A stretch of DNA of 16,380 nt from contig JAITKS010000174.1 in assembly GCA_031278315.1 (NCBI GenBank), positions 1 through 16,380 of the forward strand, in the 5' to 3' direction. Shown piece after piece: positions 7,000-13,926 of the stretch (position 1 is its first letter; each line of letters begins with the position of its first letter). A model generated the notes under the pieces. That model made no database searches and was not told the DNA's origin. It was given only the letters and a program-made list of their open reading frames with translations. The DNA is from Planctomycetaceae bacterium. Lineage in GTDB: Bacteria; Planctomycetota; Planctomycetia; Pirellulales; Thermoguttaceae. The translations under genes were made by a program, and so were the position numbers.

Positions 7000-8547
7000 T
7001 TAAAACGTTGCGGGAATTTCAGGCTCGGCATCAATATCGATTGGATTTTGATTACTTGTTTTATTTGACCATTGTCCAGCGTCTGTTTCGAATTTGTCAT
7101 TGTTTATATTGCTGCCGGAATATACCGCAAACTCGTTGTACTCATCAACCGTATGATACGTTGGATCATCAAACCTTGTAAATTCACCAGTCCATTGTAA
7201 AACGGTGTCGTCAATTCTACCGTTTCTTTGTTTTGCGACAATTATATCTGCTTTGCCTAATAATCCTTTTTGAATTGCTTCTTCTTGACTCATATATCTG
7301 TCTTCCCGATGGATAAAAATTACCACATCAGCATCTTGTTCAATTGCACCGGATTCGCGTAGATGAGATAATTTCGGACGATTATCTTTTGTCATTTCGG
7401 CTTGTCTATTTAATTGTGCCAAGCAAATAATTGGTATTTTCAATTCTCTTGCGAGTCCTTTCAATCTTCGTGCGATTTTCGATACTTGCTCTTGTCTCGG
7501 ATCCATTGAATTTTCCGGCTCAATTAATCCGATGTAATCTATAACAAGTAATTTTAAGTCCATCTGACGTTTTAACCGTCTTGCTACGGCGGCTATTTCT
7601 GAAATAGTTCTACTTGGTGTTTCGTCGATAAATATAGGCGAACTTGCCAACTCATTTGTTGCTAATTGAAATTTTTCGTGATCCGATTGTAACATTCTGT
7701 TTTTTCGTATTTTTTCGCTATCAATTCGTCCGCGTGAGCAAATCATTCGCAGTGTCAATTCAAATGCCGACATCTCCAAGCTTACCATCAGTACCGATAA
7801 CTTCTGATCTATCGCAACATGTTCTGCAATATTTGTAGCAAGAGCAGTTTTTCCCATCGACGGTCTCGCAGCGATTATAATTAACTCGTTTGAATGTAAT
7901 CCTTCGAGAATTTCATCTAATCGCGGAAAGCCCGTTTTTATTCCGTCGATAACTCCGCGCATCTTGCTGTCGATATAATCACGAACTGAATCAAGTGCTG
8001 TTTTAATATCAACGATCATATTCATCGTCAAAGATTCGCATAACTCGAATACTTGTTGCGATGATTTATTCAATAAGTTTTTCGATATAGCATCAGGTGA
8101 ATACGCTTCCTGCGTAATCGATGACGTGATATGAATCAACTGACGCAATAAAGATTTCTCCTTAACAATCGAAGCATAAAAAGACGCATGAAATGTAACA
8201 TGCACCGATTGCATTAACTCTGCAAGATATGCCGCACCGCCAACCGTTTCAAGCTCTTCGCTCTTGGACATCCGATCCGCAAGCAATGTAACATCTATTC
8301 CGCTGTTGTCGTTACGAAGTCCTATTATATTCTTAAAAATTCGTCTATTGGCATCCGAATAAAAATCACTATCACGCAACTGAGATATTACATCATCGCA
8401 AAGCAGCGGATTAAGTAAAAGCGCCCCGATAACCGCACGCTCCGCATCAAGATTATGAGGCGGAACATGATCGAAAACTGTTATGTTAGCAGATTCACTT
8501 TTTTTATTCGGCTTACGCCTTTTGACCGTTTCTGTTTCTAACGTCAT
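7000..8547 (-). CDS. dnaB: Replicative DNA helicase DnaB
   Basis: Ring-shaped 5'-3' helicase that unwinds DNA at the replication fork and recruits primase. The 515-residue protein has the full two-domain layout. The N-terminal DnaB domain (about 27-130) starts at PPHNLDAERAVIGALL. The RecA-like ATPase (about 200-460) has Walker A ARPSMGKT (227-234), Walker B LLVIDY (D337), AQLNRQAE (377-384), LRESGAIEQDADVV (396-409) and the arginine-finger region KQRNGR (439-444). The sequence after Walker B is IGLIEPENSMDPRQEQVSKI, where E. coli DnaB has the LQL form. Residues 462-515 are an extra Asn/Asp-rich tail that looks disordered. The gene is alone on the minus strand, between a 733-base divergent gap and a 344-base downstream gap. 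No intein is present. The ATG at 8547 lacks a Shine-Dalgarno sequence but gives a normal N-terminus. Confidence 0.96.
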   Translation of the reverse strand: MTLETETVKRRKPNKKSESANITVFDHVPPHNLDAERAVIGALLLNPLLCDDVISQLRDSDFYSDANRRIFKNIIGLRNDNSGIDVTLLADRMSKSEELETVGGAAYLAELMQSVHVTFHASFYASIVKEKSLLRQLIHITSSITQEAYSPDAISKNLLNKSSQQVFELCESLTMNMIVDIKTALDSVRDYIDSKMRGVIDGIKTGFPRLDEILEGLHSNELIIIAARPSMGKTALATNIAEHVAIDQKLSVLMVSLEMSAFELTLRMICSRGRIDSEKIRKNRMLQSDHEKFQLATNELASSPIFIDETPSRTISEIAAVARRLKRQMDLKLLVIDYIGLIEPENSMDPRQEQVSKIARRLKGLARELKIPIICLAQLNRQAEMTKDNRPKLSHLRESGAIEQDADVVIFIHREDRYMSQEEAIQKGLLGKADIIVAKQRNGRIDDTVLQWTGEFTRFDDPTYHTVDEYNEFAVYSGSNINNDKFETDAGQWSNKTSNQNPIDIDAEPEIPATF

Positions 8548-8836
8548 TTCAAGATTTGTAAATAGTGGATTAAATAAATCGCCCGTAACTTCGCAACAGT
8601 GTAAATTTTCACGAACAATTACACAAAAGCAAAGTGCGTAATTCTACGTAATTCAAAAAAGATGACAAGAGTACGAATAAAAAATAAAAAATTTCGTAGA
8701 AATATAATGTATTGTATCTCAACATTCCGGTTTTTATTTTTTGTAACGAAAAAAGAATAAACGAAAAATTTCGTTGAGACGCAATGTCTTGTGTTTCGTG
8801 TTTAAAAATTACAAAAAATTGAAAAACAATTATTCT

Positions 8837-8888
8837 ACTGATATATTACAAATATTTCATCAAAATATTTCATCAATATATTTCATTA
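8837..8888 (+). repeat. Dispersed 16-mer followed by three 13-bp repeats
   Basis: ACTGATATATTACAAA at 8837-8852 is identical to 555-570. Three imperfect copies of AAATATTTCATCA follow at about 8851-8862, 8863-8875 and 8876-8888. At 531-570 the same two components occur in reverse order, two AAATATTTCAC-type 13-mers and then the 16-mer. This suggests one composite element. Confidence 0.65.
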
Positions 8889-9043
8889 CTTATATTGCAC
8901 AATCATTTGACTACTTGACATCTAACCAAACTTCGTTTAATTTACTACACCTCATAAAAACTATAAGACAAATATAAACTAACAATTAACTATTAGATAA
9001 CTTCTAAAAAGATCGCATAAAAATTTTTTTTAGAAAGAATACG

Positions 9044-9160
9044 CTTGTCTCGACCGTATATTTAGACGTTATATTTCGACGTTTATATTCAGACTTTATA
9101 TTCAGACTTTATATATTAGACGTTTACAGTTCAGGCGGGATATTTGAGTTCCTCTTAAAA
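9044..9160. repeat. Diverged copy B of the GC-rich palindrome, expanded by a ~13-bp tandem repeat
   Basis: Positions 9044-9067 match the reverse complement of 240-263 at 20 of 24 bases (shared core TTGTCTCGACCG). Positions 9132-9140 (CAGGCGGGA) and 9148-9152 (GTTCC) match the other arm of copy A in the right order. Between the arms, the short centre of copy A is replaced by about five imperfect copies of a TTTATATTCAGAC-like unit (9057-9127). Several differences turn G or C into A or T, as expected of a copy decaying in an AT-biased genome. Confidence 0.6.
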
Positions 9161-9280
9161 TTAGGTTTTAGAAATTGCCTAATGTAAAAACTGATTTTCA
9201 ATTTCACATTGTTTCATTTTGGTATGTCAACAGATGTAAAATTTCGGATAAATAATAATTTTTTAGAATAGATAATAATT

Positions 9281-9793
9281 ATGTCAAACAAAAATAATTG
9301 GTCAAAGTTTTTTTTATTCAGCATGACATTTATGTTTGCTGCTGTTTTGTTGATTTCTTATGCTTTACACGCTCAGCCATACGTTCCATCTGAACCTTAC
9401 AAAGACTTAGATGAACGCATTAAACAATTTTTTGAAGAGATAATTGAAAATCCTGCAAGCGTTGCCGCATTCGAGTCTATCTTGACATCAGGATTGACAA
9501 CAGGCGGCAATAGCTTAATCGACACTTCAATTTCTGACATGAAATCTAAACTCGACGATGTGAAAACACGTTTCGGAAATTTCAAAGATTATGAAAAAAT
9601 TGATGCTAAACCGATTGGTAAAGATTTAGTCATTATTCGTTACTTGCTCAAATGCGAAACATATCCCGTTGTTTGGACTTTCACATTCTACCGCCGTCCT
9701 AATCCTAACGCTGCTGCGGTTTCGCAACCGGCACAATGGCAAACAATCGGATTAAAATTCGACACAAATCTCGACTTGCTGATACTCAAATAA
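9281..9793 (+). CDS. Small exported protein of unknown function
   Basis: A 170-residue protein with a clear export signal: Lys residues at the start, a hydrophobic stretch (about residues 10-29) and a likely signal-peptidase cut after ALHA (about residue 31). The mature part begins with an acidic, probably helical segment (KDLDERIKQFFEEIIENPA), continues through GLTTGGNSLIDTSI, and ends in alternating hydrophobic strands (IIRYLLKCETYPVVWTFTFYR and TIGLKFDTNLDLLIL). Helix first and then curved strands resembles small NTF2/SnoaL-like folds, but this is a guess from pattern only. There is a single Cys (C125) in the mature part, so no disulfide within one chain. It ends 49 bases before rimO on the same strand, and co-transcription is possible without an obvious functional link. 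The ATG has no Shine-Dalgarno sequence. Confidence 0.8.
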   Translation: MSNKNNWSKFFLFSMTFMFAAVLLISYALHAQPYVPSEPYKDLDERIKQFFEEIIENPASVAAFESILTSGLTTGGNSLIDTSISDMKSKLDDVKTRFGNFKDYEKIDAKPIGKDLVIIRYLLKCETYPVVWTFTFYRRPNPNAAAVSQPAQWQTIGLKFDTNLDLLILK

Positions 9794-9842
9794 TAACACA
9801 ATTACTTTAATTACAAATCATATAATTTTTTATTTTTTTCGG

Positions 9843-11282
9843 ATGATAATCTCAAATATGCAAATAAAAGACGACAAAATTAGTCGAGAAACTTTTTCTA
9901 TAATTTCGCTTGGCTGTTCTAAAAATCTTGTTGACAGTGAAAAATATGTCAGACAAATGCGCGAACAAGGTTACGAATTTAATACCGAACCCGACGGCTC
10001 CGACGCCGTTATACTTAACACGTGCGGATTTCTAAAATCAGCAAGAAATGAAGCACGAGAATATATACGCAGTTTGATCGATTTGAAAAAAGAAGGACGA
10101 ATTAAACGCATTATCGTAAGAGGATGCATGACACAATTCGAAGGCACAAAACAACTAGCAGAAGAATTTCCCGATGTCGATGAATGGTTCGGAATACCAA
10201 TCAATACGCCCAAAAATATAAATTTCAATACAGATAAAATTACAACAACAGATAAAATTACAGCAGATACAAATACAGATAAAAATACAAATACAGATAC
10301 AGATACAGAACAAATTTCGTTACTGTCATATAAACAGTCTGAAATTGAACGTGATATTTTAACCGCTAAACACGTTGCATATTTGCGAATAGCAGACGGA
10401 TGCAGCCGTCGTTGTTCTTTTTGCACGATACCGGATATACGCGGAAAATTCCGCAGCGAGCCGATGGATAAACTGTTGATGGAATCTAATCAACTTGCTC
10501 AAAGCGGCGTTAAAGAAATTGTAATTATTGCTCAAGAAACTACTTTTTGGGGAAAAGATTTACCAGAGAATTATTCGCTCGTCGATTTATTACGCCGAAT
10601 CGCAGATATAGACGGAATTCGTTGGATTAGATTAATGTATGCGTACCCGGGATTTTTCGACAACGAATTGATTACGTTTTTCGGACAAAATGAAAAAATG
10701 TTGCCGTATATCGATCTACCGTTGCAACACATTAACAACACGATATTAAACCGGATGAACAGAAACATAACACAAGACGAAACAGAAAAATTACTCGATA
10801 ATTTACGTAACAAAATTGATCAACTTGTATTGAGGACGTCGCTGATTGTTGGTTTCCCGGGCGAAACGAATAAGATTTTCGACGAATTAGTTCGATTTGT
10901 TATGAAATGGAAATTTGAACGTGCCGGAATTTTCGCTTTTTCACCCGAACCGAAAACAGCAGCAGCAAAATTCAATGACCGAATTCCAATTCCAACTATC
11001 GAACGCCGTTTCAGACAACTGACTGAAATCTGTAATCAAAATGCTGTTGCATGGGGAAAACGGCAAAAAAATAATATTGTAAGTGTACAAATCGACGGCA
11101 ATTATATTGAGGATTCAGGATATGTCGAACCGAATTTGTTTATCGGACGAACTTACGCTGACGCTCCTGATATCGATCCTGTCGTTTATGTTACAAGTGA
11201 TAAAAAAATTGAATCCGGTAAATTAATAAAGTGCGAAATACTAGAAACAGACGGTAATAATCTAGTTGGAATTGGTGTGTAA
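9843..11282 (+). CDS. rimO: Ribosomal protein S12 methylthiotransferase RimO
   Basis: Radical-SAM enzyme that adds a methylthio group to a conserved aspartate of ribosomal protein S12. The start ISLGCSKNLVDSE (20-33) and the C-terminal GRTYADAPDIDPVVYV separate RimO from the tRNA enzyme MiaB. The N-terminal MTTase domain has cluster cysteines C25, C61 and C95. The radical-SAM motif CxxxCxxC is C187, C191 and C194. A TRAM domain ends the protein. At 479 residues it is longer than the usual 430-450, because of an insert at about 124-165 rich in Thr, Asp, Asn and Lys, encoded by repeated ACAGATAAAA-type DNA between the MTTase and radical-SAM domains. That junction can probably tolerate a flexible linker, and all catalytic cysteines are kept. 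An in-frame Met at residue 6 (base 9858) is an alternative start. The gene follows the exported-protein gene by 49 bases. Confidence 0.95.
   Translation: MIISNMQIKDDKISRETFSIISLGCSKNLVDSEKYVRQMREQGYEFNTEPDGSDAVILNTCGFLKSARNEAREYIRSLIDLKKEGRIKRIIVRGCMTQFEGTKQLAEEFPDVDEWFGIPINTPKNINFNTDKITTTDKITADTNTDKNTNTDTDTEQISLLSYKQSEIERDILTAKHVAYLRIADGCSRRCSFCTIPDIRGKFRSEPMDKLLMESNQLAQSGVKEIVIIAQETTFWGKDLPENYSLVDLLRRIADIDGIRWIRLMYAYPGFFDNELITFFGQNEKMLPYIDLPLQHINNTILNRMNRNITQDETEKLLDNLRNKIDQLVLRTSLIVGFPGETNKIFDELVRFVMKWKFERAGIFAFSPEPKTAAAKFNDRIPIPTIERRFRQLTEICNQNAVAWGKRQKNNIVSVQIDGNYIEDSGYVEPNLFIGRTYADAPDIDPVVYVTSDKKIESGKLIKCEILETDGNNLVGIGV
10212..10320 (+). repeat. Degenerate (ACAGATA)n-type repeat inside rimO
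   Basis: The coding strand repeats ACAGATAAAA, ACAGATACA and ATACAGAT units, almost free of G and C apart from the CAG steps. It encodes the Thr/Asp/Asn/Lys linker of RimO. The reading frame is kept throughout, which implies that copy-number changes are tolerated only in whole codons. Confidence 0.75.
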
Positions 11283-11289
11283 TTTCAAA

Positions 11290-11319
11290 GATTAAATTTT
11301 AATCAATTGATAGTTTTTT
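11290..11319 (+). terminator. Weak possible terminator after rimO
   Basis: GATTAA (11290-11295) pairs with TTAATC (11299-11304) around a three-base loop, with a T6 run at 11314-11319. The stem is almost all A-T and the T-run is nine bases away, so this is a poor intrinsic terminator. Read-through into the next gene, 84 bases after rimO, is likely. Confidence 0.2.
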
Positions 11320-11366
11320 AGATAACTATTTTAATTTGTGATTACAATTACAAATAATTTAATGTC

Positions 11367-13007
11367 ATGTTTTATACAAAAATTAGATCGGCTAAAAAAA
11401 GCGGCATGGTATTTCCGTTACCGCTTTCAGTGTTTGAAAAATATATGTTTCTTGATGATTGCGCAGGAAATACAATGACATTACCGCTCTCGATTTATGC
11501 CGAAGGTAAAATTGATCGATCGGCAATGAATAAAGCTTACGAAGAAGCGTGTAAATTACATCCGCTATTTTGCGCAACGATATCTAAACATGACTATTGC
11601 TGGCATCAAGCCGATAAGCCCGATGAAATAATATGGATTGATTCTGAAACGGAAAATATTTTTCCTTGGGATAAACAACACATTGATATAACACAAACAA
11701 CCGGTTTGCGTTTTGCTGTTGCGGTTCACGGCGAGTCGTGTATTTTTCATTTTTTGTTTCATCATTGTGTAGCAGACGGAACTGGTTTCTTTCAATTTCT
11801 TAATTCGCTTTTTGAGCATTATCTTAAAAATACAGGACAAGAAATCACGCCGAAACAATATGATATTACGAATCTTATCAATCGGTCGAAATATAATTTG
11901 GCACCGCCTCCGCAAAAGGTTTCGTTATTTTCTTCGATTAAATTTTTCGTTGTTGAAATATTTCGTTGGTTCAGATGCCGTCCGCTTTCACCTTTTTCAC
12001 AAGACAAATCAACGTTGCCGAATTTACAAGATCCGAAATCATTACCGACTCCGTTATCTCAACAACAGTCACAACAACAGTCACAACAACAATCTCAACA
12101 ACCGCAACAATCGCCGCAGTCACAACAGTCACAACAGTCATCACAACTGCAACAGTCACAACAATCACAACAGTCACAACAATCGCCGCAGATTCAATCA
12201 TTGAGTCAGAGTTCTTCTGTGTGTCAATCGTTTGAGAGTTGTGAAGTTGACATTACTGGTATGAGAGAGCAATTTGAATTACGGCATTGGGCTAATTCGG
12301 GATTTATTTTTGTACGATTGAGTCAAAATTTAACTTCACAGATAATTGACAAGTCGAAACAAAAGAAAATTACGGTTGGTGCGTCTCTTTTATCTGGATT
12401 ATTTATTTCGTTAGCGGAAACAAAAAATTTGTCGTATATTCAATTAAGCAACAAGATTAAAGAAGTTGATGATAAAGATGTTTTGCGGATTGGAGTAGTC
12501 AATAACATGCGCGGGTCTGGGTTTGATAATATGCCGGCGTGTAATGTAATTAGTTATACGTTTCCTTCGCGGTGTTTAGGAGATTGCCATGATAATGATG
12601 ATTTTTGTCAACAAATTTCAGCGGAATTACGTTATATTAAAGATTACAATATTGGAACAATTTTTATCGGCGGATTATCATTTTTTATGCGGATACCGTA
12701 TTTTATAGGTAGATTTATTTATAGAGATTATTGTCTTGCGAGTGTGATATTTTCGAGTATGAATCGTTTAGAATTACTTTTTTCGCCGAATTTTCCGAGA
12801 GATAAAGAGGGTCGAGTTTGTATTGGTGAGATGACTTTGGTTGATTTTCAATCTGCGGCACCGTACAGAAGCGGGACACCGATTTCGGTTACGACGAATA
12901 CTTATGCTGGTAAATTTGGATTTTTTGTTCAATATAATGAAAAAAAAATCACTGCGAAAGCTGCAACAGGATGGCTAAAAGACTGGCTAAACATAATTGC
13001 CGAATAG
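11367..13007 (+). CDS. Condensation/acyltransferase-fold protein with a Gln/Ser repeat insert
   Basis: A 546-residue protein of the CoA-dependent acyltransferase superfamily (NRPS condensation, alcohol-acetyltransferase and BAHD folds). The catalytic motif HHxxxDG is present as HHCVADG, with H132, H133 (expected general base), D137 and G138. The first half opens with the usual segment in which a helix selects substrate (FEKYMFLDDCAGN), and the second half resumes at about residue 295 and ends with a typical floor-loop-like region (TPISVTTNTYAGKFGFFVQYNEK). Between the halves, about residues 215-285, is a repeat of SQQ, SQQQ and SQQSQQS units. The natural domain linker seems to have grown by DNA repeat expansion. 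No adenylation or carrier domain is nearby, so an NRPS role is unlikely. It may acylate an alcohol, sugar or lipid; the substrate is unknown. The ATG at 11367 has no Shine-Dalgarno sequence. It follows rimO by 84 bases. Confidence 0.8.
   Translation: MFYTKIRSAKKSGMVFPLPLSVFEKYMFLDDCAGNTMTLPLSIYAEGKIDRSAMNKAYEEACKLHPLFCATISKHDYCWHQADKPDEIIWIDSETENIFPWDKQHIDITQTTGLRFAVAVHGESCIFHFLFHHCVADGTGFFQFLNSLFEHYLKNTGQEITPKQYDITNLINRSKYNLAPPPQKVSLFSSIKFFVVEIFRWFRCRPLSPFSQDKSTLPNLQDPKSLPTPLSQQQSQQQSQQQSQQPQQSPQSQQSQQSSQLQQSQQSQQSQQSPQIQSLSQSSSVCQSFESCEVDITGMREQFELRHWANSGFIFVRLSQNLTSQIIDKSKQKKITVGASLLSGLFISLAETKNLSYIQLSNKIKEVDDKDVLRIGVVNNMRGSGFDNMPACNVISYTFPSRCLGDCHDNDDFCQQISAELRYIKDYNIGTIFIGGLSFFMRIPYFIGRFIYRDYCLASVIFSSMNRLELLFSPNFPRDKEGRVCIGEMTLVDFQSAAPYRSGTPISVTTNTYAGKFGFFVQYNEKKITAKAATGWLKDWLNIIAE
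12058..12198 (+). repeat. CAA/CAG/TCA trinucleotide-based repeat encoding poly-Gln/Ser
   Basis: Units CAACAACAGTCA (12 bp) and CAACAGTCA (9 bp) alternate, with occasional CCG or CTG codons. All periods are multiples of three, so gains or losses keep the frame. The tract has no stops in several other frames, which creates false open frames on both strands. Confidence 0.9.
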
Positions 13008-13120
13008 ACTGATATATTTTTATATGAGAACGGTAATCTTTTTTCGTTACAAAAAATAAAACCTGTAAAGTAATATTTCGGTGAAATTTTTTCAGAGGTT
13101 TCAAATTCATTTTTAATCAA
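13008..13120. repeat. Cluster of dispersed intergenic motifs after the acyltransferase gene
   Basis: ACTGATATAT (13008-13017) is a partial copy of the 16-mer and begins right after the stop codon. CTTTTTTCGTTACAAAAAAT (about 13039-13058) is part of a motif also found reversed at 8728-8760 and with small changes at 5771-5796. A segment around 13085-13115 (containing GGTTTCAAATTCATTTTT) has a close relative at 15553-15583. Confidence 0.6.
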
Positions 13121-13142
13121 CCTTATTTTCAACCTAAATTTT

Positions 13143-13245
13143 TAAACACGAAGCACACGAAATTACACAAAACGCACTAAAAATTTTTTTAGATATTTTT
13201 TGTGTATTTCGTTATTTCGTTATTTCGTTATTTCGTGTGTTTCAT
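13143..13245. repeat. Imperfect inverted repeat of AAACACGAA type with a TTATTTCG tandem repeat
   Basis: The left arm starts at AAACACGAAGCACACGAAAT (13144-13163). The right arm TTTCGTGTGTTTCAT (about 13231-13245) is its reverse complement apart from small differences. TATTTCGT recurs about four times at 13205-13236 in the right arm. The same arm type occurs at 15426-15545 and half of one at about 8790-8810. Confidence 0.65.
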
Positions 13246-13263
13246 GATCTCAAAAAAACTAAA

Positions 13264-13854
13264 ATGCAAAACAAAAATATTACAACATCAATTAAACGTT
13301 GCGATTGGTGCGTTAAAGATCCGCTTTATATTCTCTATCACGATGAAGAATGGGGAAAAGAAGTCACCGACGATAATAAAATGTTCGAGTTTATCGTACT
13401 CGAAAGCGCACAAGCTGGATTAAGTTGGCTCACAATCCTAAAAAAAAGAGAAAATTATAGAAAAGCCTTCGCCGGTTTTAACCCCCATAAAATTGCAAAA
13501 TTTAATGAAACAAAAATAGAATCACTAATGCAAAATCAAGGTATCATCCGTAATCGTAATAAAATCAAATCGACAATCTCAAACGCACAATGCTTTCTCA
13601 AAATACAAAAAGAATTCGGCAGCTTTTGCAAATACATGAAATCATTTCTGCCCAATAAAAAACCAATTGTTAATCACTGGAAAACTCTAAAAGAAATACC
13701 CGCCTCTACTCCTTTGTCCGATACAATCAGCAAAGATATGAAAAAAAGAGGCTTCAAATTTTTCGGTTCAACAATATGCTACGCACATTTACAAGCAGTC
13801 GGATACGTAAACGATCATCTGCTCGATTGCCATTGCCGTAATAAATCAAAATAA
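13264..13854 (+). CDS. tag: DNA-3-methyladenine glycosylase I (Tag)
   Basis: Base-excision repair enzyme that removes 3-methyladenine from alkylated DNA. The sequence follows E. coli Tag along its whole length: RCDWCVKDPLYILYHDEEWG at the start, VLESAQAGLSWLTILKKREN, KKRGFKFFGSTICYAHLQAVG and VNDHLLDCHC at the end. Numbering from this start (196 residues), the expected zinc ligands are C13, H26, H185 and C189, and the conserved acidic residue of the LESAQAG segment is E47, equivalent to E38 of the E. coli enzyme. An ATG nine codons upstream (13237) is in frame but lies inside the right arm of a dispersed inverted repeat. E. coli Tag begins only three residues before the first Cys, so I prefer the ATG at 13264. 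Neither start has a Shine-Dalgarno sequence. The gene converges on the beta-propeller gene. Confidence 0.94.
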   Translation: MQNKNITTSIKRCDWCVKDPLYILYHDEEWGKEVTDDNKMFEFIVLESAQAGLSWLTILKKRENYRKAFAGFNPHKIAKFNETKIESLMQNQGIIRNRNKIKSTISNAQCFLKIQKEFGSFCKYMKSFLPNKKPIVNHWKTLKEIPASTPLSDTISKDMKKRGFKFFGSTICYAHLQAVGYVNDHLLDCHCRNKSK

Positions 13855-13874
13855 AATATAACCGTTCACATATT

Positions 13875-13922
13875 CGATTTTAGTTTCGATTTTAGTTTCG
13901 ATTTCAGTTTCGATTTCAGTTC
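13875..13922. repeat. Four-copy 12-bp tandem repeat between convergent genes
   Basis: CGATTTTAGTTT occurs at 13875-13886 and 13887-13898, and CGATTTCAGTTT at 13899-13910. CGATTTCAGTTC is at 13911-13922, followed by a partial CGGTTTA. The tract fills most of the 72-base gap between tag and the beta-propeller gene and ends four bases before the latter's stop codon. It is not a clear terminator. Confidence 0.9.
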
Positions 13923-13926
13923 CGGT

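Larger units (their letters stand above)
8548..9280. other. Divergent intergenic region made largely of dispersed repeats
   Basis: This 733-base gap lies between dnaB (minus) and the exported-protein gene (plus), so it must hold both promoters. It contains a decayed palindrome related to GAGACGCAATG repeats (8695-8723), a minus-strand copy of the TTTTTTCGTTAC motif (8728-8760), TTGAGACGCAATGTCTTG followed by TTCGTGTTTAAAAATT (about 8774-8810), the 16-mer ACTGATATATTACAAA with 13-bp repeats (8837-8888), and the diverged second copy of the GC-rich palindrome (9044-9160). A 67-codon open frame at 8774-8977 is built from these repeats and is not accepted as a gene. Confidence 0.65.

Noticed and set aside
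7000..8547. Possible intein in dnaB
   Set aside because: The ATPase motifs are continuous and the spacing between Walker A and B is normal, so no insertion is present.
8774..8977. 67-codon plus-strand open frame starting MRRNVLCFVF
   Set aside because: It is composed of dispersed repeats (TTCGTGTTTAAAAA, the 16-mer and AAATATTTCATC units) and has no recognisable protein pattern or ribosome-binding site.
9057..9127. Possible CRISPR-like array
   Set aside because: The units are about 13 bp with no spacers and no cas gene nearby, so this is a tandem repeat inside a decayed palindrome.
11812..12235. Open frames on both strands across the Gln/Ser tract
   Set aside because: They are by-products of the CAACAGTCA repeat, which lacks stops in several frames. 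The HHxxxDG frame is the real gene.
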